Below are positions 23,300 to 36,709 of a stretch of DNA of 41,882 bases, piece by piece. This DNA is from Saccoglossus kowalevskii (Eukaryota; Hemichordata; Enteropneusta; Harrimaniidae). Under the pieces are notes generated by a model. The model saw only the letters and a program-made list of their open reading frames with translations. It did no database searches and had not been told where the DNA came from. The DNA is taken from positions 1 to 41,882 of the forward strand of contig NW_003144170.1 in NCBI RefSeq assembly GCF_000003605.2. Direction: 5' to 3'. How positions within the stretch are numbered: the stretch's first letter is position 1; each line of letters opens with the position of its first letter. The position numbers and the translations under genes were made by a program.

Positions 23300-24990
23300 T
23301 TCTTAGTAATGGTTATGAGTATCTTAGAAGGGGCTATGTATATTCTTAGTAATGGTTATGTGTATCTTGGATGGGGCTATGTATATTCTTATCAATGGTT
23401 ATGTGTATCTTGGATGGGGCTATGTATATTCTTAGTAATGGTTATGTGTATCCTGGAACGGGCTATGTATATTCTTAGTAATGGTTATGTGTATCTTGGA
23501 AGGGGCTATGTATATTCTTAGTAATGGTTATGTGTATCTTAGAAGGGGCTATGTATATTCTTAGTAATGGTTATGAGTATCTTGGATGGGGCTATGTATA
23601 TTCTTATCAATGGTTATGTGTATCCTGGATGGGGCTATGTATATTCTTAGTAATGGTTATGTGTATCTTGGATGGGGCTATGTATATTCTTAGTAATGGT
23701 TATGTGTATCTTGGATGGGGCTATGTATATTCTTAGTAATGGTTATGTGTATCCTGGAACGGGCTATGTATATTCTTAGTAATGGTTATGTGTATCTTGG
23801 AAGGGGCTATGTATATTCTTAGTAATGGTTATGTGTATCTTGGAAGGGGCTATGTATATTCTTAGTAATGGTTATGTGTATCTTGGATGGGGCTATGTAT
23901 ATTCTTAGTAATGGTTACGTGTATCCTGGAAGGGGCTATGTATATTCTTAGTAATGGTTATGTGTATCTTGGATGGGGATATGTATATTCTTAGTAATGG
24001 TTATGTGTATCTTGGATGGGGCTATGTATATTCTTAGTAATGGTTATGTGTATCTTGGAAGGGGCTATGTATATTCTTATCAATGGTTATGTGTATCCTG
24101 AATGGGGTTATGTATATTCTTAGTAATGGTTATGTGTATCTTGGATGGGGCTATGTATATTCTTAGTAATGGTTATGTGTATCTTGGATGGGGCTATGTA
24201 TATTCTTAGTAATGGTTATGTGTATCTTGGAAGGCGCTATGTATATTCTTAGTAATGGTTATGTGTATCTTGGAAGGGGCTATGTATATTCTCAGTATTG
24301 GTTATGAGTATCTTGGAAGGAGCTATGTATATTCTTAGCAATAGCTATGTGTATCTTGGAAGGGGCTTTGTATATTCTTAGTAATGGTTATGTGTATCTT
24401 GGAAGGGGCTATGTATATTCTTAGTAATGGTTATGTGTATCTTGGAAGGGGCTATGTATATTCTCAGTATTGGTTATGAGTATCTTGGAAGGAGCTATGT
24501 ATATTCTTAGTAATGGTTATGTGTATCTTGGATGGGGCTATGTATATTCTTAGTAATGGTTATGTGTATCTTGGAAGGGGCTATGTATATTCTTAGTAAT
24601 GGTTATGTGTATCTTGGAAGGGGCTATGTATATTCTTAGTAATGGTTATGTGTATCTTGGAAGGGGCTATGTATATTCTTAGTAATGGTTATGTGTATCT
24701 TGGATGAGGCTATGTATATTCTTAGTAATGGTTATGTGTTTCTTGGAAGGGGCTATGTATATTCTTAGTAATGGTTATGTGTATCTTGGATGGGGCTATG
24801 TATATTCTTATCAATGGTTATGTGTATCTTGGATGGGGCTATGTATATTCTTAGTAATGGTTATGTGTATCCTGGAACGGGCTATGTATATTCTTAGTAA
24901 TGGTTATGTGTATCTTGGAAGGGGCTATGTATATTCTTAGTAATGGTTATGTGTATCTTAGAAGGGGCTATGTATATTCTTAGTAATGGT
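23300..24990 (+). repeat. CCTGGAACGGG-marked higher-order region
   Basis: The rare tail CCTGGAACGGG, one of the few CpG-bearing variants, occurs at 23452, 23753 and 24871, then 25258 and 25910. Spacings are 7, 26 and 9 whole units, then about 15 units plus 7 bp. The units around it (TTATCAAT then ATGG, then CCTGGAACGGG, then AAGG) recur at 35311-35523, with CCTGG at 35454, and the tail appears once more at 40701. Confidence 0.75.
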
Positions 24991-25859
24991 TATGTGTATC
25001 TTGGATGGGGCTATGTATATTCTTATCAATAGTTATGAGTATCCTGGATGGGGCTATGTATATTCTTAGTAATGGTTATGTGTATCTTGGATGGGGCTAT
25101 GTATATTCTTAGTAATGGTTATGTGTACCTTGGAAGGGGCTATGTATATTCTTAGTAATGGTTATGTGTATCTTGAATGGGGCTATGTATATTCTTAGTA
25201 ATGGTTATGTGTATCTTGGATGGGGCTATGTATATTCTTAGTAATGGTTATGTGTATCCTGGAACGGGCTATGTATATTCTTAGTAATGGTTATGTGTAT
25301 CTTGGAAGGGGCTATGTATATTCTTAGTAATGGTTATGTGTATCTTGGATGGGGCTATGTATATTCTTAGTAATGGTTATGTGTATCTTGGAAGGAGCTA
25401 TGTATATTCTTAGTAATGGTTATGTGTATCTTGGATGGGGCTATGTATATTCTTAGTAATGGTTATGTGTATCTTGGAAGGGGCTATGTATATTCTTAGT
25501 AATGGTTATGTGTATCTTGGATGGGGCTATGTATATTCTTAGTAATGGTTACGTGTATCCTGGAAGGGGCTATGTATATTCTTAGTAATGGTTATGTGTA
25601 TCTTGGAAGGGGCTATGTATATTCTTAGTAATGGTTATGTGTATCTTGGATGAGGCTATGTATATTCTTAGTAATGGTTATGTGTTTCTTGGAAGGGGCT
25701 ATGTATATTCTTAGTAATGGTTATGTGTATCTTGGAAGGGGCTATGTATATTCTTAGTAATGGTTATGTGTATCTTAGAAGGGGCTATGTATATTCTTAG
25801 TAATGGTTATGTGTATCTTGGATGGGGCTATGTATATTCTTATCAATGGTTATGTGTAT

Positions 25860-26130
25860 CTTGGTTGGGCTATGGGGCTATGTATATTCTTAGTAATGGT
25901 TATGTGTATCCTGGAACGGGCTATGTATATTCTTGGTAATGGTTATGTGTATCTTGGAAGGGGCTATGTATATTCTTAGTAATGGTTATGTGTATCTTGG
26001 AAGGGCTATGTATATTCTTAGTAATGTTTATGTGTATCTTGGAAGGAGCTATGTATATTCTTAGTAATGGTTATGTGTATCTTGGATGGGGCTATGTATA
26101 TTCTTAGTATGGTTATGTGTATTCTTGAAA
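25860..26130 (+). other. indel-rich island with an 8-bp-scale duplication
   Basis: At 25861-25885 the sequence reads TTGGTTGGGCTATGGGG before CTATG, a short slippage-like repeat of the junction. Further single-base losses follow (GGAAGGGCTATG near 26007, TAGTATGG near 26108), then an extra T with a G loss (GTATTCTTGAAAGG near 26120). Confidence 0.6.
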
Positions 26131-26699
26131 GGGGCTATGTATATTCTTAGTAATGGTTATGTGTATCCTGAATGGGGCTATGTATATTCTTAGTAATGGT
26201 TATGTGTATCTTGGATGGGGCTATGTATATTCTTAGTAATGGTTATGTATATCTTGGAAGGGGCTATGTATATATTCTTAGTAATGGTTATGTGTATCTT
26301 GGATGGGGCTATGTATATTCTTAGTAATGGTTATGTGTATCTTGGAAGGGGCTATGTTTATTCTTAGTAATGGTTATGTGTATCTTGGAAGGGGCTATGT
26401 ATATTCTTAGTAATGGTTATGTGTATCTTGGAAGGGGCTATGTATATTCTTAGTAATGGTTATGTGTACCTTGGAAGGGGCTATGTGTATTCTTAGTAAT
26501 GGTTATGTGTATCTTGGAAGGGGCTATGTATATTCTTAGTAATGGTTATGTGTATCTTGGAATGGGCTATGTATATTCTTAGTAATGGTTATGTGTACCT
26601 TGGAAGGGGCTATGTATATTCTTAGTAATGGTTATGTGTACCTTGGAAGGGGCTATGTATATTCTTAGTAATGGTTATGTGTATCTTGGATGTTGCTAT

Positions 26700-28250
26700 G
26701 TATATTCTTAGTATTGGTTATGTGTATCTTGGAAGGGGCTATGTTTATTCTTAGTAATGGTTATGTGTATCTTGGAAGGGGCTATGTATATTCTTAGTAA
26801 TGGTTATGTGTATCTTGGAAGGGGCTATGTATATTCTTAGTAATGGTTATGTGTATCTTGGAAGGGGCTATGTATATTCTTAGTAATGGTTATGTGTATC
26901 TTGGAAGGGGCTATGTATATTCTTAGTGTTGGTTATGTGTATCTTGGAAGGGGCTATGTATATTCTTAGTAATGGTTATGTGTATCTTGGAAGGGGCTTT
27001 GTATATTCTTCGTAATGGTTATGTGTATCTTGGATGGGGCTATGTATATTCTTAGTAATGGTTATGTGTATCCTGGAAGGGGCTATGTGTATTCTTAGTA
27101 ATGGTTATGTGTACCTTGGAAGGGGCTATGTGTATTCTTAGTAATGGTTATGTGTATCTTGGAAGGGGCTATGTATATTCTTAGTAATGGTTATGTGTAT
27201 CTTGGAATGGGCTATGTATATTCTTAGTAATGGTTATGTGTACCTTGGAAGGGGCTATGTATATTCTTAGTAATGGTTATGTGTACCTTGGAAGGGGCTA
27301 TGCATATTCTTAGTAATGGTTATGTGTATCTTGGATGGGGCTATGTATATTCTTAGTATTGGTTATGTGTATCTTGGAAGGGGCTATGTATATTCTTAGT
27401 ATTGGTTATGTGTATCTTGGAAGGGGCTATGTATATTCTTAGTAATGGTTATGTGTATCTTGGAAGGGGCTTTGTATATTCTTAGTAATGGTTATGTGTA
27501 TCTTGGAAGGGGCTTTGTATATTCTTAGTAATGGTTATGTGTATCTTGGATGGGGCTATGTATATTCTTAGTAATGGTTATGTGTATCTTGGAAGGGGCT
27601 TTGTATATTCTTAGTAATGGTTATGTGTATCTTGGATGGGGCTTTGTATATTCTTAGTAATGGTTATGTGTATCTTGGAATGGGCTATGTATATTCTTAG
27701 TAATGGTTATGTGTACCTTGGAAGGGGCTATGTATATTCTTAGTAATGGTTATGTGTACCTTGGAAGGGGCTATGTATATTCTTAGTAATGGTTATGTGT
27801 ATCTTGGATGGGGCTATGTATATTCTTAGTATTGGTTATGTGTATCTTGGAAGGGGCTATGTTTATTCTTAGTAATGGTTATGTGTATCTTGGAAGGGGC
27901 TATGTATATTCTTAGTAATGGTTATGTGTATCTTGGAAGGGGCTATGTATATTCTTAGTAATGGTTATGTGTATCTTGGAAGGGGCTATGTATATTCTTA
28001 GTGTTGGTTATGTGTATCTTGGAAGGGGCTATGTATATTCTTAGTAATGGTTATGTGTATCTTGGAAGGGGCTATGTATATTCTTAGTAATGGTTATGTG
28101 TATCTTGGAAGGGGCTTTGTATATTCTTAGTAATGGTTATGTGTATCTTGGATGGGGCTATGTATATTCTTAATAATGGTTATGTGTATCCTGGAAGGGG
28201 CTATGTGTATTCTTAGTAATGGTTATGTGTACCTTGGAAGGGGCTATGTG
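26700..28250 (+). repeat. 26-unit (1118-bp) tandem duplication
   Basis: Markers repeat 1118 bp apart: CTATGTTTATTC (26743/27861), GGGGCTTTGTAT (26997/28115) and CCTGG (27072/28190). The TAGTGTTGG marker (26925/28000) is 1075 bp apart, so one unit was lost and one regained inside the copy. 1118 is 26 x 43, or twice 559. Units with GGGGCTTTG are concentrated between the copies (27470-27650). Confidence 0.85.
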
Positions 28251-31200
28251 TATTCTTAGTAATGGTTATGTGTATCTTGGAAGGGGCTATGTATATTCTT
28301 AGTAATGGTTATGTGTATCTTGGAAGGGGCTATGTATATTCTTAGTAATGGTTATGTGTATCTTGGATGGGGCTATGTATATTCTTAGTAATGGTTATGT
28401 GTATCTTGGATGGGGCTATGTATATTATTAGTAATGGTTATGTGTATCTTGGATGGGGCTATGTATATTCTTAGTAATGGTTATGTGTATCTTGGATGGG
28501 GCTATGTATATTATTAGTAATGGTTATGTGTATCTTGGATGGGGCTATGTATATTATTAGTAATGGTTATGTGTATCTTGGAATGAGCTATGTATATTCT
28601 TAGTAATAGTTATGTGTATCTTGGATGGGGATATGTATATTCTTAGTAATGGTTATGTGTATCTTGGAAGAGGCTATGTATATTCTTAGTAATGGTTATG
28701 TGTATCTTGGAAGAGGCTATGTATATTCTTAATAATGGTTATGTATATCTTGGATGGGGCTATGTATATTCTTAGTAATGGTTATGTGTATCTTGGATGG
28801 GGCTATGTGTATTCTTAGTAATGGTTATGTGTATCTTGGAAGAGGCTATGTATATTCTTAGTAATGGTTATGTGTATCTTGGATGGGGCTATGTATATTA
28901 TTAGTAATGGTTATGTGTATCTTGGATGGGGCTATGTATATTCTTAGTAATGGTTATGTGTATCTTGGAAGGGGCTATGTATATTCTTAGTAATGGTTAT
29001 GTGTATCTTGGAAGGGGCTATGTATATTCTTAGTAATGGTTATGTGTATCTTGGATGGGACTATGTGTATTCTTAGTAATGGTTATGTGTATCTTGGAAG
29101 GGGCTATGTATATTCTTAGTAATGGTTATGTGTATCTTGGAAGGGGCTATGTATATTCTTAGTAATGGTTATGTGTATCTTGGATGGGACTATGTATATT
29201 CTTAGTAATGGTTATGTGTATCTTGGATGGGGCTATGTATATTATTAGTAATGGTTATGTGTATCTTGGATGGGGCTATGTATATTCTTAGTAATGGTTA
29301 TGTGTATCTTGGAAGGGGCTATGTGTATTCTTAGTAATGGTTATGTGTATCTTGGATGGGACTATGTGTATTTTTAGTAATGGTTATGTGTATCTTGGAT
29401 GGGGCTATGTATATTATTAGTAATGGTTATGTGTATCTTGGATGGGGCTATGTATATTATTAGTAATGGTTATGTGTATCTTGGATGGGGCTATGTATAT
29501 TCTTAGTAATGGTTATGTGTATCTTGGATGGGGCTATGTATATTCTTAGTAATGGTTATGTGTATCTTTGAAGGGGCTATGTATATTCTTAGTAATGGTT
29601 ATGTGTATCTTGGAAGGGGCTATGTATATTCTTAGTAATGGTTATGTGTATCTTGGATGGGGCTATGTGTATTCTTAATAATGGTTATGTATATCTTGGA
29701 TGGGGCTATGTGTATTCTTAGTAATGGTTATGTGTATCTTGGATGGGGCTATGTGTATTCTTAGTAATGGTTATGTGTATCTTGGAAGGGGCTATGTATA
29801 TTCTTAGGAATGGTTATGTGTATCTTGGATGGGGCTATGTGTATTCTTAGTAATGGCTATGTGTATTTTGGAAGGGGCTATGTATATTCTTAGTAATGGT
29901 TATGTGTATCTTGGAAGGGACTATGTATATTCTTAGCAATGGTTATGTGTATCTTGGATGGGGCTATATATATTCTCAGTATTGGTTATGAGTATCTTGG
30001 AAAGAGCTATGTATATTCTTAGCAATGGTTATGTGTGTCTTGGATGGGGCTATGTATATTCTTAGTAATGGTTATGTGTATCTTGGATGGGGCTATGTAT
30101 ATTCTTAGTAATGGTTATGTGTATCTTGGAAGGGGCTATGTATATTCTTAGTAATGGTTATGTGTATCTTGGAAGGGGCTATGTATATTCTTAGTAATGG
30201 TTATGTGTATCTTGGAAGGAGCTATGTATATTCTTAGTAATGGTTATGTGTATCTTGGAAGGGGCTATGTATATTCTTAGTAATGGTTATGTGTATCTTG
30301 GAAGGGGCTATGTATATTCTTAGTAATGGTTATGTGTATCTTGGATGGGGCTATGTGTATTCTTAATAATGGTTATGTATATCTTGGATGGGGCTATGTG
30401 TATTCTTAGTAATGGTTATGTGTATCTTGGATGGGGCTATGTGTATTCTTAGTAATGGTTATGTGTATCTTGGAAGGGGCTATGTATATTCTTAGTAATG
30501 GTTATGTGTATCTTGGATGGGGCTATGTATATTCTTAGTAATGGTTATGTGTATCTTGGAAGGGGCTATGTATATTCTTAGTAATGGTTATGTGTATCTT
30601 GGATGGGGCTATGTGTATTCTTAGTAATGGTTATGTGTATCTTGGATGGGGCTATGTGTATTCTTAGTAATGGTTATGTGTATCTTGGATGGGGCTATGT
30701 ATATACTTAGTAATGGTTATGTGTATCTTGGATGGGGCTATGTATATACTCAGCAATAGTTATGTGTATCTTGGATGGGGCTATGTATATTCTTAGTAAT
30801 GGTTATGTGTATCTTGGAAGGGGCTATGTGTATTCTTAATAATGGTTATGTATATCTTGGATGGGGCTATGTATATTATTAGTAATGGTTATGTGTATCT
30901 TGGATGGGGCTGTGTATATTCTTAGTAATGGTTATGTGTATCTTGGAAGGGGCTATGTATATTCTTAGTAATGGTTATGTGTATCTTGGAAGAGGCTATG
31001 TATATTCTTAGTAATGGTTATGTGTATCTTGGATGGGGCTATGTATATTCTTAGTAATGGTTATGTGTATCTTGGATGGGACTATGTATATTCTTAGTAA
31101 TGGTTATGTGTATCTTGGATGGGGCTATGTGTATTCTTAGTAATGGTTATGTGTATCTTGGAAGGGGCTATGTATATTCTTAGTAATGGTTATGTGTATC

Positions 31201-32514
31201 TTGGAAGGGGCTATGTATATTCTTAGTAATGGTTATGTGTATCTTGGATGGGGCTATGTATATTCTTAGTAATGGTTATGTGTATCTTGGATGGGGCTAT
31301 GTATATTATTAGTAATGGTTATGTGTACCTTGGAAGGGGCTATGCATATTCTTAGTAATGGTTATGTGTATCTTGGATGGGGCTATGTATATTATTAGTA
31401 TTGGTTATGTGTATCTTGGATGGGGCTATGTATATTATTAGTAATGGTTATGTGTATCTTGGAATGAGCTATGTATATTCTTAGTAATGGTTATGTGTAT
31501 CTTGGAAGGGGCTTTGTATATTCTTAGTAATGGTTATGTGTATCTTGGATGGGGCTATGTATATTCTTAGTAATGGTTATGTGTATCCTGGAAGGGGCTA
31601 TGTATATTCTTAGTAATGGTTATGTGTATCTTGGAAGGGGCTATGTATATTCTTAGTAATGGTTATGTGTATCTTGGATGGGGCTATGTATATTCTTAGT
31701 AATGGTTATGTGTATCTTGGATGGGGCTATGTATATTCTTAGTATTGGTTATGTGTACCTTGGAAGGGGCTATGTATATACATAGTAATGGTTATGCGTA
31801 TCTTCGATGGGGCTATGTATATTCTTAGTAATGGTTATGTGTATCTTGGAAGGGGCTATGTATATTCTTATCAATGGTTATGTGTATCTTGGATGGGGCT
31901 ATGTATATTCTTAGTAATGGTTATGTGTACCTTGGAAGGGGCTATGTATATTCTTAGTAATGGTTATGTGTATCTTGGATGGGGCTATGTATATTCTTAG
32001 TAATGGTTATGTGTATCCTGGAAGGGGCTATGTATATTCTTAGTAATGGTTATGTGTATCCTGGAAGGGGCTATGTATATTCTTAGTAATGGTTATGTGT
32101 ATCTTGGAAGGGGCTATGTATATTCTTAGTAATGGTTATGTGTATCTTGGATGGGGCTATGTATATTCTTAGTAATGGTTATGTGTATCCTGGAAGGGGC
32201 TATGTATATTCTTAGTAATGGTTATGTGTATCTTGGAAGGGGCTATGTATATTCTTAGTAATGGTTATGTGTATCTTGGAAGGGGCTATGTATATTCTTA
32301 GTAATGGTTATGTGTATCTTGGAAGGGGCTATGTATATTCTTAGTAATGGTTATGTGTATCTTGGAAGGGGCTATGTATATTCTTAGTAATGGTTATGTG
32401 TATCTTGGAAGGGGCTATGTATATTCTTAGTAATGGTTATGTGTATTTTGGATGGAGCTATTTATATTCTTAGCAATGGTTATGTGTATCTTGGATGGGG
32501 CTATGTGTATTCTT
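28251..32514 (+). repeat. plain satellite with a TTAATAATGG marker at whole-unit spacings
   Basis: CTTAATAATGG followed by TTATGTATATC occurs at 28728, 29674, 30362 and 30835, spaced 22, 16 and 11 units. TATTATTAG units are frequent around 28420-28560 and 29230-29460. One TCAGTATTGG/TTATGAGTATC unit lies at 29975. The 30.9-31.1 kb unit order resembles 19.5-19.9 kb (GGCTGTG, AAGG, AAGAGG). No gene is seen. Confidence 0.7.
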
Positions 32515-32650
32515 AGTAATGGTTACAGTGTATGTGTATCCTGAATGGGCTATGTATATTCTTAGTAATGGTTATGTGTATCTTGATGGGCTATGTATAT
32601 TATTAGTAATGGTTATGTGTATCTGGAAGGGGCTATGTGTATCTTAGTAA
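32515..32650 (+). other. indel-rich island with a 6-bp insertion
   Basis: At 32521 a unit reads GGTTACAGTGTATGTGTATC, an insertion of about 6 bp inside half B and one of the largest length changes in the window. Four further small deletions follow within 120 bp (TGAATGGGCTATG, CTTGATGGGC, ATCTGGAAGG, GTGTATCTTAG). Phase returns to normal after 32650. Confidence 0.65.
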
Positions 32651-33399
32651 TGGTTATGTGTATCTTGGAAGGGGCTATGTATATTCTTAGTAATGGTTAT
32701 GTGTATCTTGGATGGGGCTATGTATATTCTTAGTAATGGTTATGTGTATCTTGGATGGGGCTATATATATTCTCAGTATTGGTTATGAGTATCTTGGAAG
32801 GAGCTATGTATATTCTTAGTAATGGTTATGTGTATCTTGGAAGGGGCTATGTATATTCTTAGTAATGGTTATGTGTATCTTGGATGGGGCTATGTATATT
32901 CTTAGTAATGGTTATGTGTATCTTGGAAGGGGCTATGTATATTCTTAGTAATGGTTATGTGTATCTTGGATGGGGCTATGTATATTCTTAGTAATGGTTA
33001 TGTGTATCTTGGATGGGGCTATGTATATTCTTAGTAATGGTTATGTGTATCTTGGAAGGGGCTATGTATATTCTTAGCAATGGTTATGTGTATCTTGGAT
33101 GGGGCTATGTATATTCTTAGTAATGGTTATGTGTATCTTGGAAGGGGCTATGTATATTCTTAGTAATGGTTATGTGTATCTTGGATGGGGCTATGTATAT
33201 TCTTATCAATGGTTATGTGTATCCTGAATGGGGCTATGTATATTCGTAGTAATGGTTATGTGTATCTTGGAAGGGGCTATGTATATTCTTAGTAATGGTT
33301 ATGTATATCTTGGAAGGGGCTATGTATATTCTTAGTAATGGTTATGTGTATCTTGGAAGGGGCTATGTATATTCTTAGTAATGGTTATGTGTATCTGGA

Positions 33400-33600
33400 T
33401 GGGACTATATATATTCTCAGTATTGGTTATGAGTATCTTGGAAGGAGCTATGTATATTCTTAGTAATGGTTATGTGTATCTTGGATGGGGCTATGTATAT
33501 TCTTAGTAATGGTTATGTGTATCCTGGAAGGGGCTGTGTATATTCTTAGTAATGGTTATGTGTATCTTGGATGGGGCTATGTATATTCTTAGTAATGGTT
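33400..33600 (+). repeat. TCAGTATT segment duplicated at 38169-38369
   Basis: Units ATGGGACTATATATATTC with TCAGTATTGG, TTATGAGTATC with AAGGAGC, ATGG, CCTGGAAGG and ATGG match at an offset of 4,769 bp (TCAG at 33416/38185). Related TCAGTATT-TTATGAGTATC-AAGGAGC pairs stand at 10116, 24291, 24463 and 32772, with AAAGAGC instead at 29975, and a decayed one at 34533. Confidence 0.8.
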
Positions 33601-33915
33601 ATGTGTACCTTGGAAGGGGCTATGTATATTCTTAGTAATGGTTATGTGTATCTTGGATGGGGCTATGTATATTCTTAGTAATGGTTATGTGTCTCTTGGA
33701 TGGGGCTATGTATATTCTTAGTAATGGTTATGTGTATCTTGGATGGGGCTATGTATACTCTTAGTAATGGTTATGTGTATCTTGGATGGGGCTATGTGTA
33801 TTCTTAGTAATGGTTATGTGTATCTTGGATGGGGCTATGTATATTCTTAGTAATGGTTATGTGTATCTTGGATGGGGCTATGTATATTCTTAGTAATGGT
33901 TATGTGTATCTTGGA

Positions 33916-34395
33916 AGGGGCTGTGTATATTCTTAGTAATGGTTATGTGTATCTTGGAATGGGCTATGTATATTCTTAGTAATGGTTATGTGTATCCTGG
34001 AAGGGGCTATGTATATTCTTAGTAATGGTTATGTGTATCTTGGATGGGGCTATGTATATTCTTAGTAATGGTTATGTGTATCTTGGAATGGGCTATGTAT
34101 ATTCTTAGTAATGGTTATGTGTATCCTGGAAGGGGCTATGTATATTCTTAGTAATGGTTATGTGTATCTTGGATGGGGCTATGTATATTCTTAGTAATGG
34201 TTATGTGTATCTTGGATGGGGCTATGTATATTCTTAGTAATGGTTATGTGTATCTTGGAAGGGGCTATGTATATTCTTAGTAATGGTTATGTGTATCTTG
34301 GAAGGGGCTATGTATATTATTAGTAATGGTTATGTGTATCTTGGATGGGGCTATGTATATTATTAGTAATGGTTATGTGTATCTTGGAAGGGGCT
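33916..34395 (+). repeat. copy of the 9541-10020 segment
   Basis: Second copy at an offset of 24,375 bp. It is followed by a short indel-rich patch at 34505-34565 (GGGCCATATATATTC, TCATATTGG, CTTGAAGAGC), which is a degraded TCAGTATT unit pair. Confidence 0.86.
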
Positions 34396-34579
34396 ATGTG
34401 TATTCTTAGTAATGGTTATGTGTATCTTGGAAGGGGCTATGTATATTCTTAGTAATGGTTATGTGTATCTTGGATGGGGCTATGTATATTCTTAGTAATG
34501 GTTATGTGTATCTTGGATGGGCCATATATATTCTCATATTGGTTATGAGTATCTTGAAGAGCTATGTATATTCTTAGTA

Positions 34580-35140
34580 ATGATTATGTGTATCTTGGAT
34601 GGGGCTATGTATATTATTAGTAATGGTTATGTGTATCTTGGATGGGGCTATGTATATTCTTAGTAATGGTTATGTGTATCTTGGAAGGGGCTATGTATAT
34701 TCTTAGTAATGATTATGTGTATCTTGGATGGGGCTATGTATATTCTTAGTAATGGTTATGTGTATCTTGGATGGGGCTATGTATATTCTTAGTAATGGTT
34801 ATGTGTATCTTGGATGGGGCTATGTATATTCTTAGTAATGGTTATGTGTATCTTGGAAGGGGCTATGTATATTCTTAGTAATGATTATGTGTATCTTGGA
34901 TGGGGCTATGTATATTCTTAGTAATGGTTATGTGTATCTTGGATGGGGCTATGTATATTCTTAGTAATGGTTATGTGTATCTTGGAAGGGGCTATGTATA
35001 TTCTTAGTAATGATTATGTGTATCTTGGATGGGGCTATGTATATTCTTAGTAATGGTTATGTGTATCTTGGATGGGGCTATGTATATTCTTAGTAATGGT
35101 TATGTGTATCTTGGAAGGGGCTATGTATATTCTTAGTAAT
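34580..35140 (+). repeat. 3-unit (129-bp) higher-order pattern marked by TAATGATTATG
   Basis: The rare TAATGATTATG unit starts at 34582, 34711, 34883 and 35012. Spacings are 129, 172 and 129 bp. The trimer is GATT-ATGG, ATGG, AAGG, with one extra ATGG unit in the second copy. Copies are almost free of other mutations, so this is probably a young expansion. The same marker in 6682/38922 is outside this expansion. Confidence 0.82.
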
Positions 35141-36060
35141 GGTTATGTGTATCTTGGAAGGAGCTATGTATATTCTTAGTAATGGTTATGTGTACCTTGG
35201 AAGGGGCTATGTATATTCTTAGTAATGGTTATGTGTATCTTGGAAGGGGCTATGTATATTCTTAGTAATGGTTATGTGTATCTTGGAAGGGGCTATGTAT
35301 ATTCTTAGTAATGGTTATGTGTATCTTGGAAGGGGCTATGTATATTCTTAGTAATGGTTATGTGTATCTTGGATGGGGCTATGTATATTCTTATCAATGG
35401 TTATGTGTATCTTGGATGGGGCTATGTATATTCTTAGTAATGGTTATGTGTATCCTGGAACGGGCTATGTATATTCTTAGTAATGGTTATGTGTATCTTG
35501 GAAGGGGCTATGTATATTCTTAGTAATGGTTATGTGTATCTTTGAAGGGGCTATGTATATTCTTAGTAATGGTTATGTGTATCTTGGATGGGGCTATGTA
35601 TATTCTTAGTAATGGTTATGTGTATCTTGGAAGGGACTTTGTATATTCTTAGTAATGGTTATGTGTATCTTGGAAGGGGCTATGTATATTCTTAGTAATG
35701 GTTATGTGTATCTTGGAAGGGGCTATGTATATTCTTAGTAATGGTTATGTGTATCTTGGAAGGAGCTATGTATATTCTTATTAATGGTTATGTGTATCTT
35801 GGAAGGGGCTATGTATATTCTTAGTAATGGTTATGTGTATCTTGGAAGGGGCTATGTATATTCTTAGTAATGGTTATTTGTATCTTGGATGGGGCTATGT
35901 ATATTCTTAGTAATGGTTATGTGTATCTTGGAAGGGGCTATGTATATTATTAGTAATGGTTATGTGTATCTTGGATGGGGCTATGTATATTCTTAGTAAT
36001 GGTTATGTGTATCTTGGATGGGGCTATGTATATTCTTAGTAATGGTTATGTGTATCTTGG

Positions 36061-36534
36061 AAGGGGCTATGTATATTCTTAGTAATGGTTATATGTACCT
36101 TGGAAGGGGCTATGTATATTCTTGGTAATGGTTATGTGTATCTTGGATGGGGCTATGTATATTCTTAGTAATGGTTATGTGTATCTTGGAAGGGGCTATG
36201 TATATTCTTAGTAATGGTTATGTGTATCTTGGATGGGGCTATGTATGTTCTTAGTAATGGTTATGTGTATCTTGGAAGGGGCTATGTATATTCTTTGTAA
36301 TGGTTATGTGTATCTTGGAAGGGGCTATGTATATTCTTAGTAATGGTTATGTGTATCTTGGATGGGGCTATGTATATTCTTAGTAATGGTTATGTGTATC
36401 TTGGAAGGGGCTATGTATATTCTTAGTAATGGTTATGTGTATCTTGGAAGGGGATATGTATATTCTTAGTAATGGTTATGTGTATCTTGGTTGGGACTAT
36501 GTATATTCTTAGTAATGGTTATGTGTATCTTGGA
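36061..36534 (+). repeat. segment duplicated at 38943-39416
   Basis: The offset is 2,882 bp at two markers: CTTGGTAATGG (36121/39003) and GGTTGGGAC (36489/39371). Between them both copies have the rare TATGTATGTTC and TTTGTAATGG units and a GGGGATATG unit. Two or three substitutions were noticed. The copy at 38943 joins directly onto the copy of the 6.1-6.8 kb segment, so 38.4-39.4 kb is a mosaic of two sources. Confidence 0.88.
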
Positions 36535-36709
36535 AGGGGCTATGTATATTCTTAGTAATGGTTATGTGTATCTTGGACGGGGCTATGTATATTCTTAGTA
36601 ATGGTTATGTGTATCTTGGAAGGGGCTATGTGTATTCTTAGTAATGGTTATGTGTGTCTTGGATGGGACTATGTATATTATTAGTAATGGTTATGTGTAT
36701 CTTGGAAGG

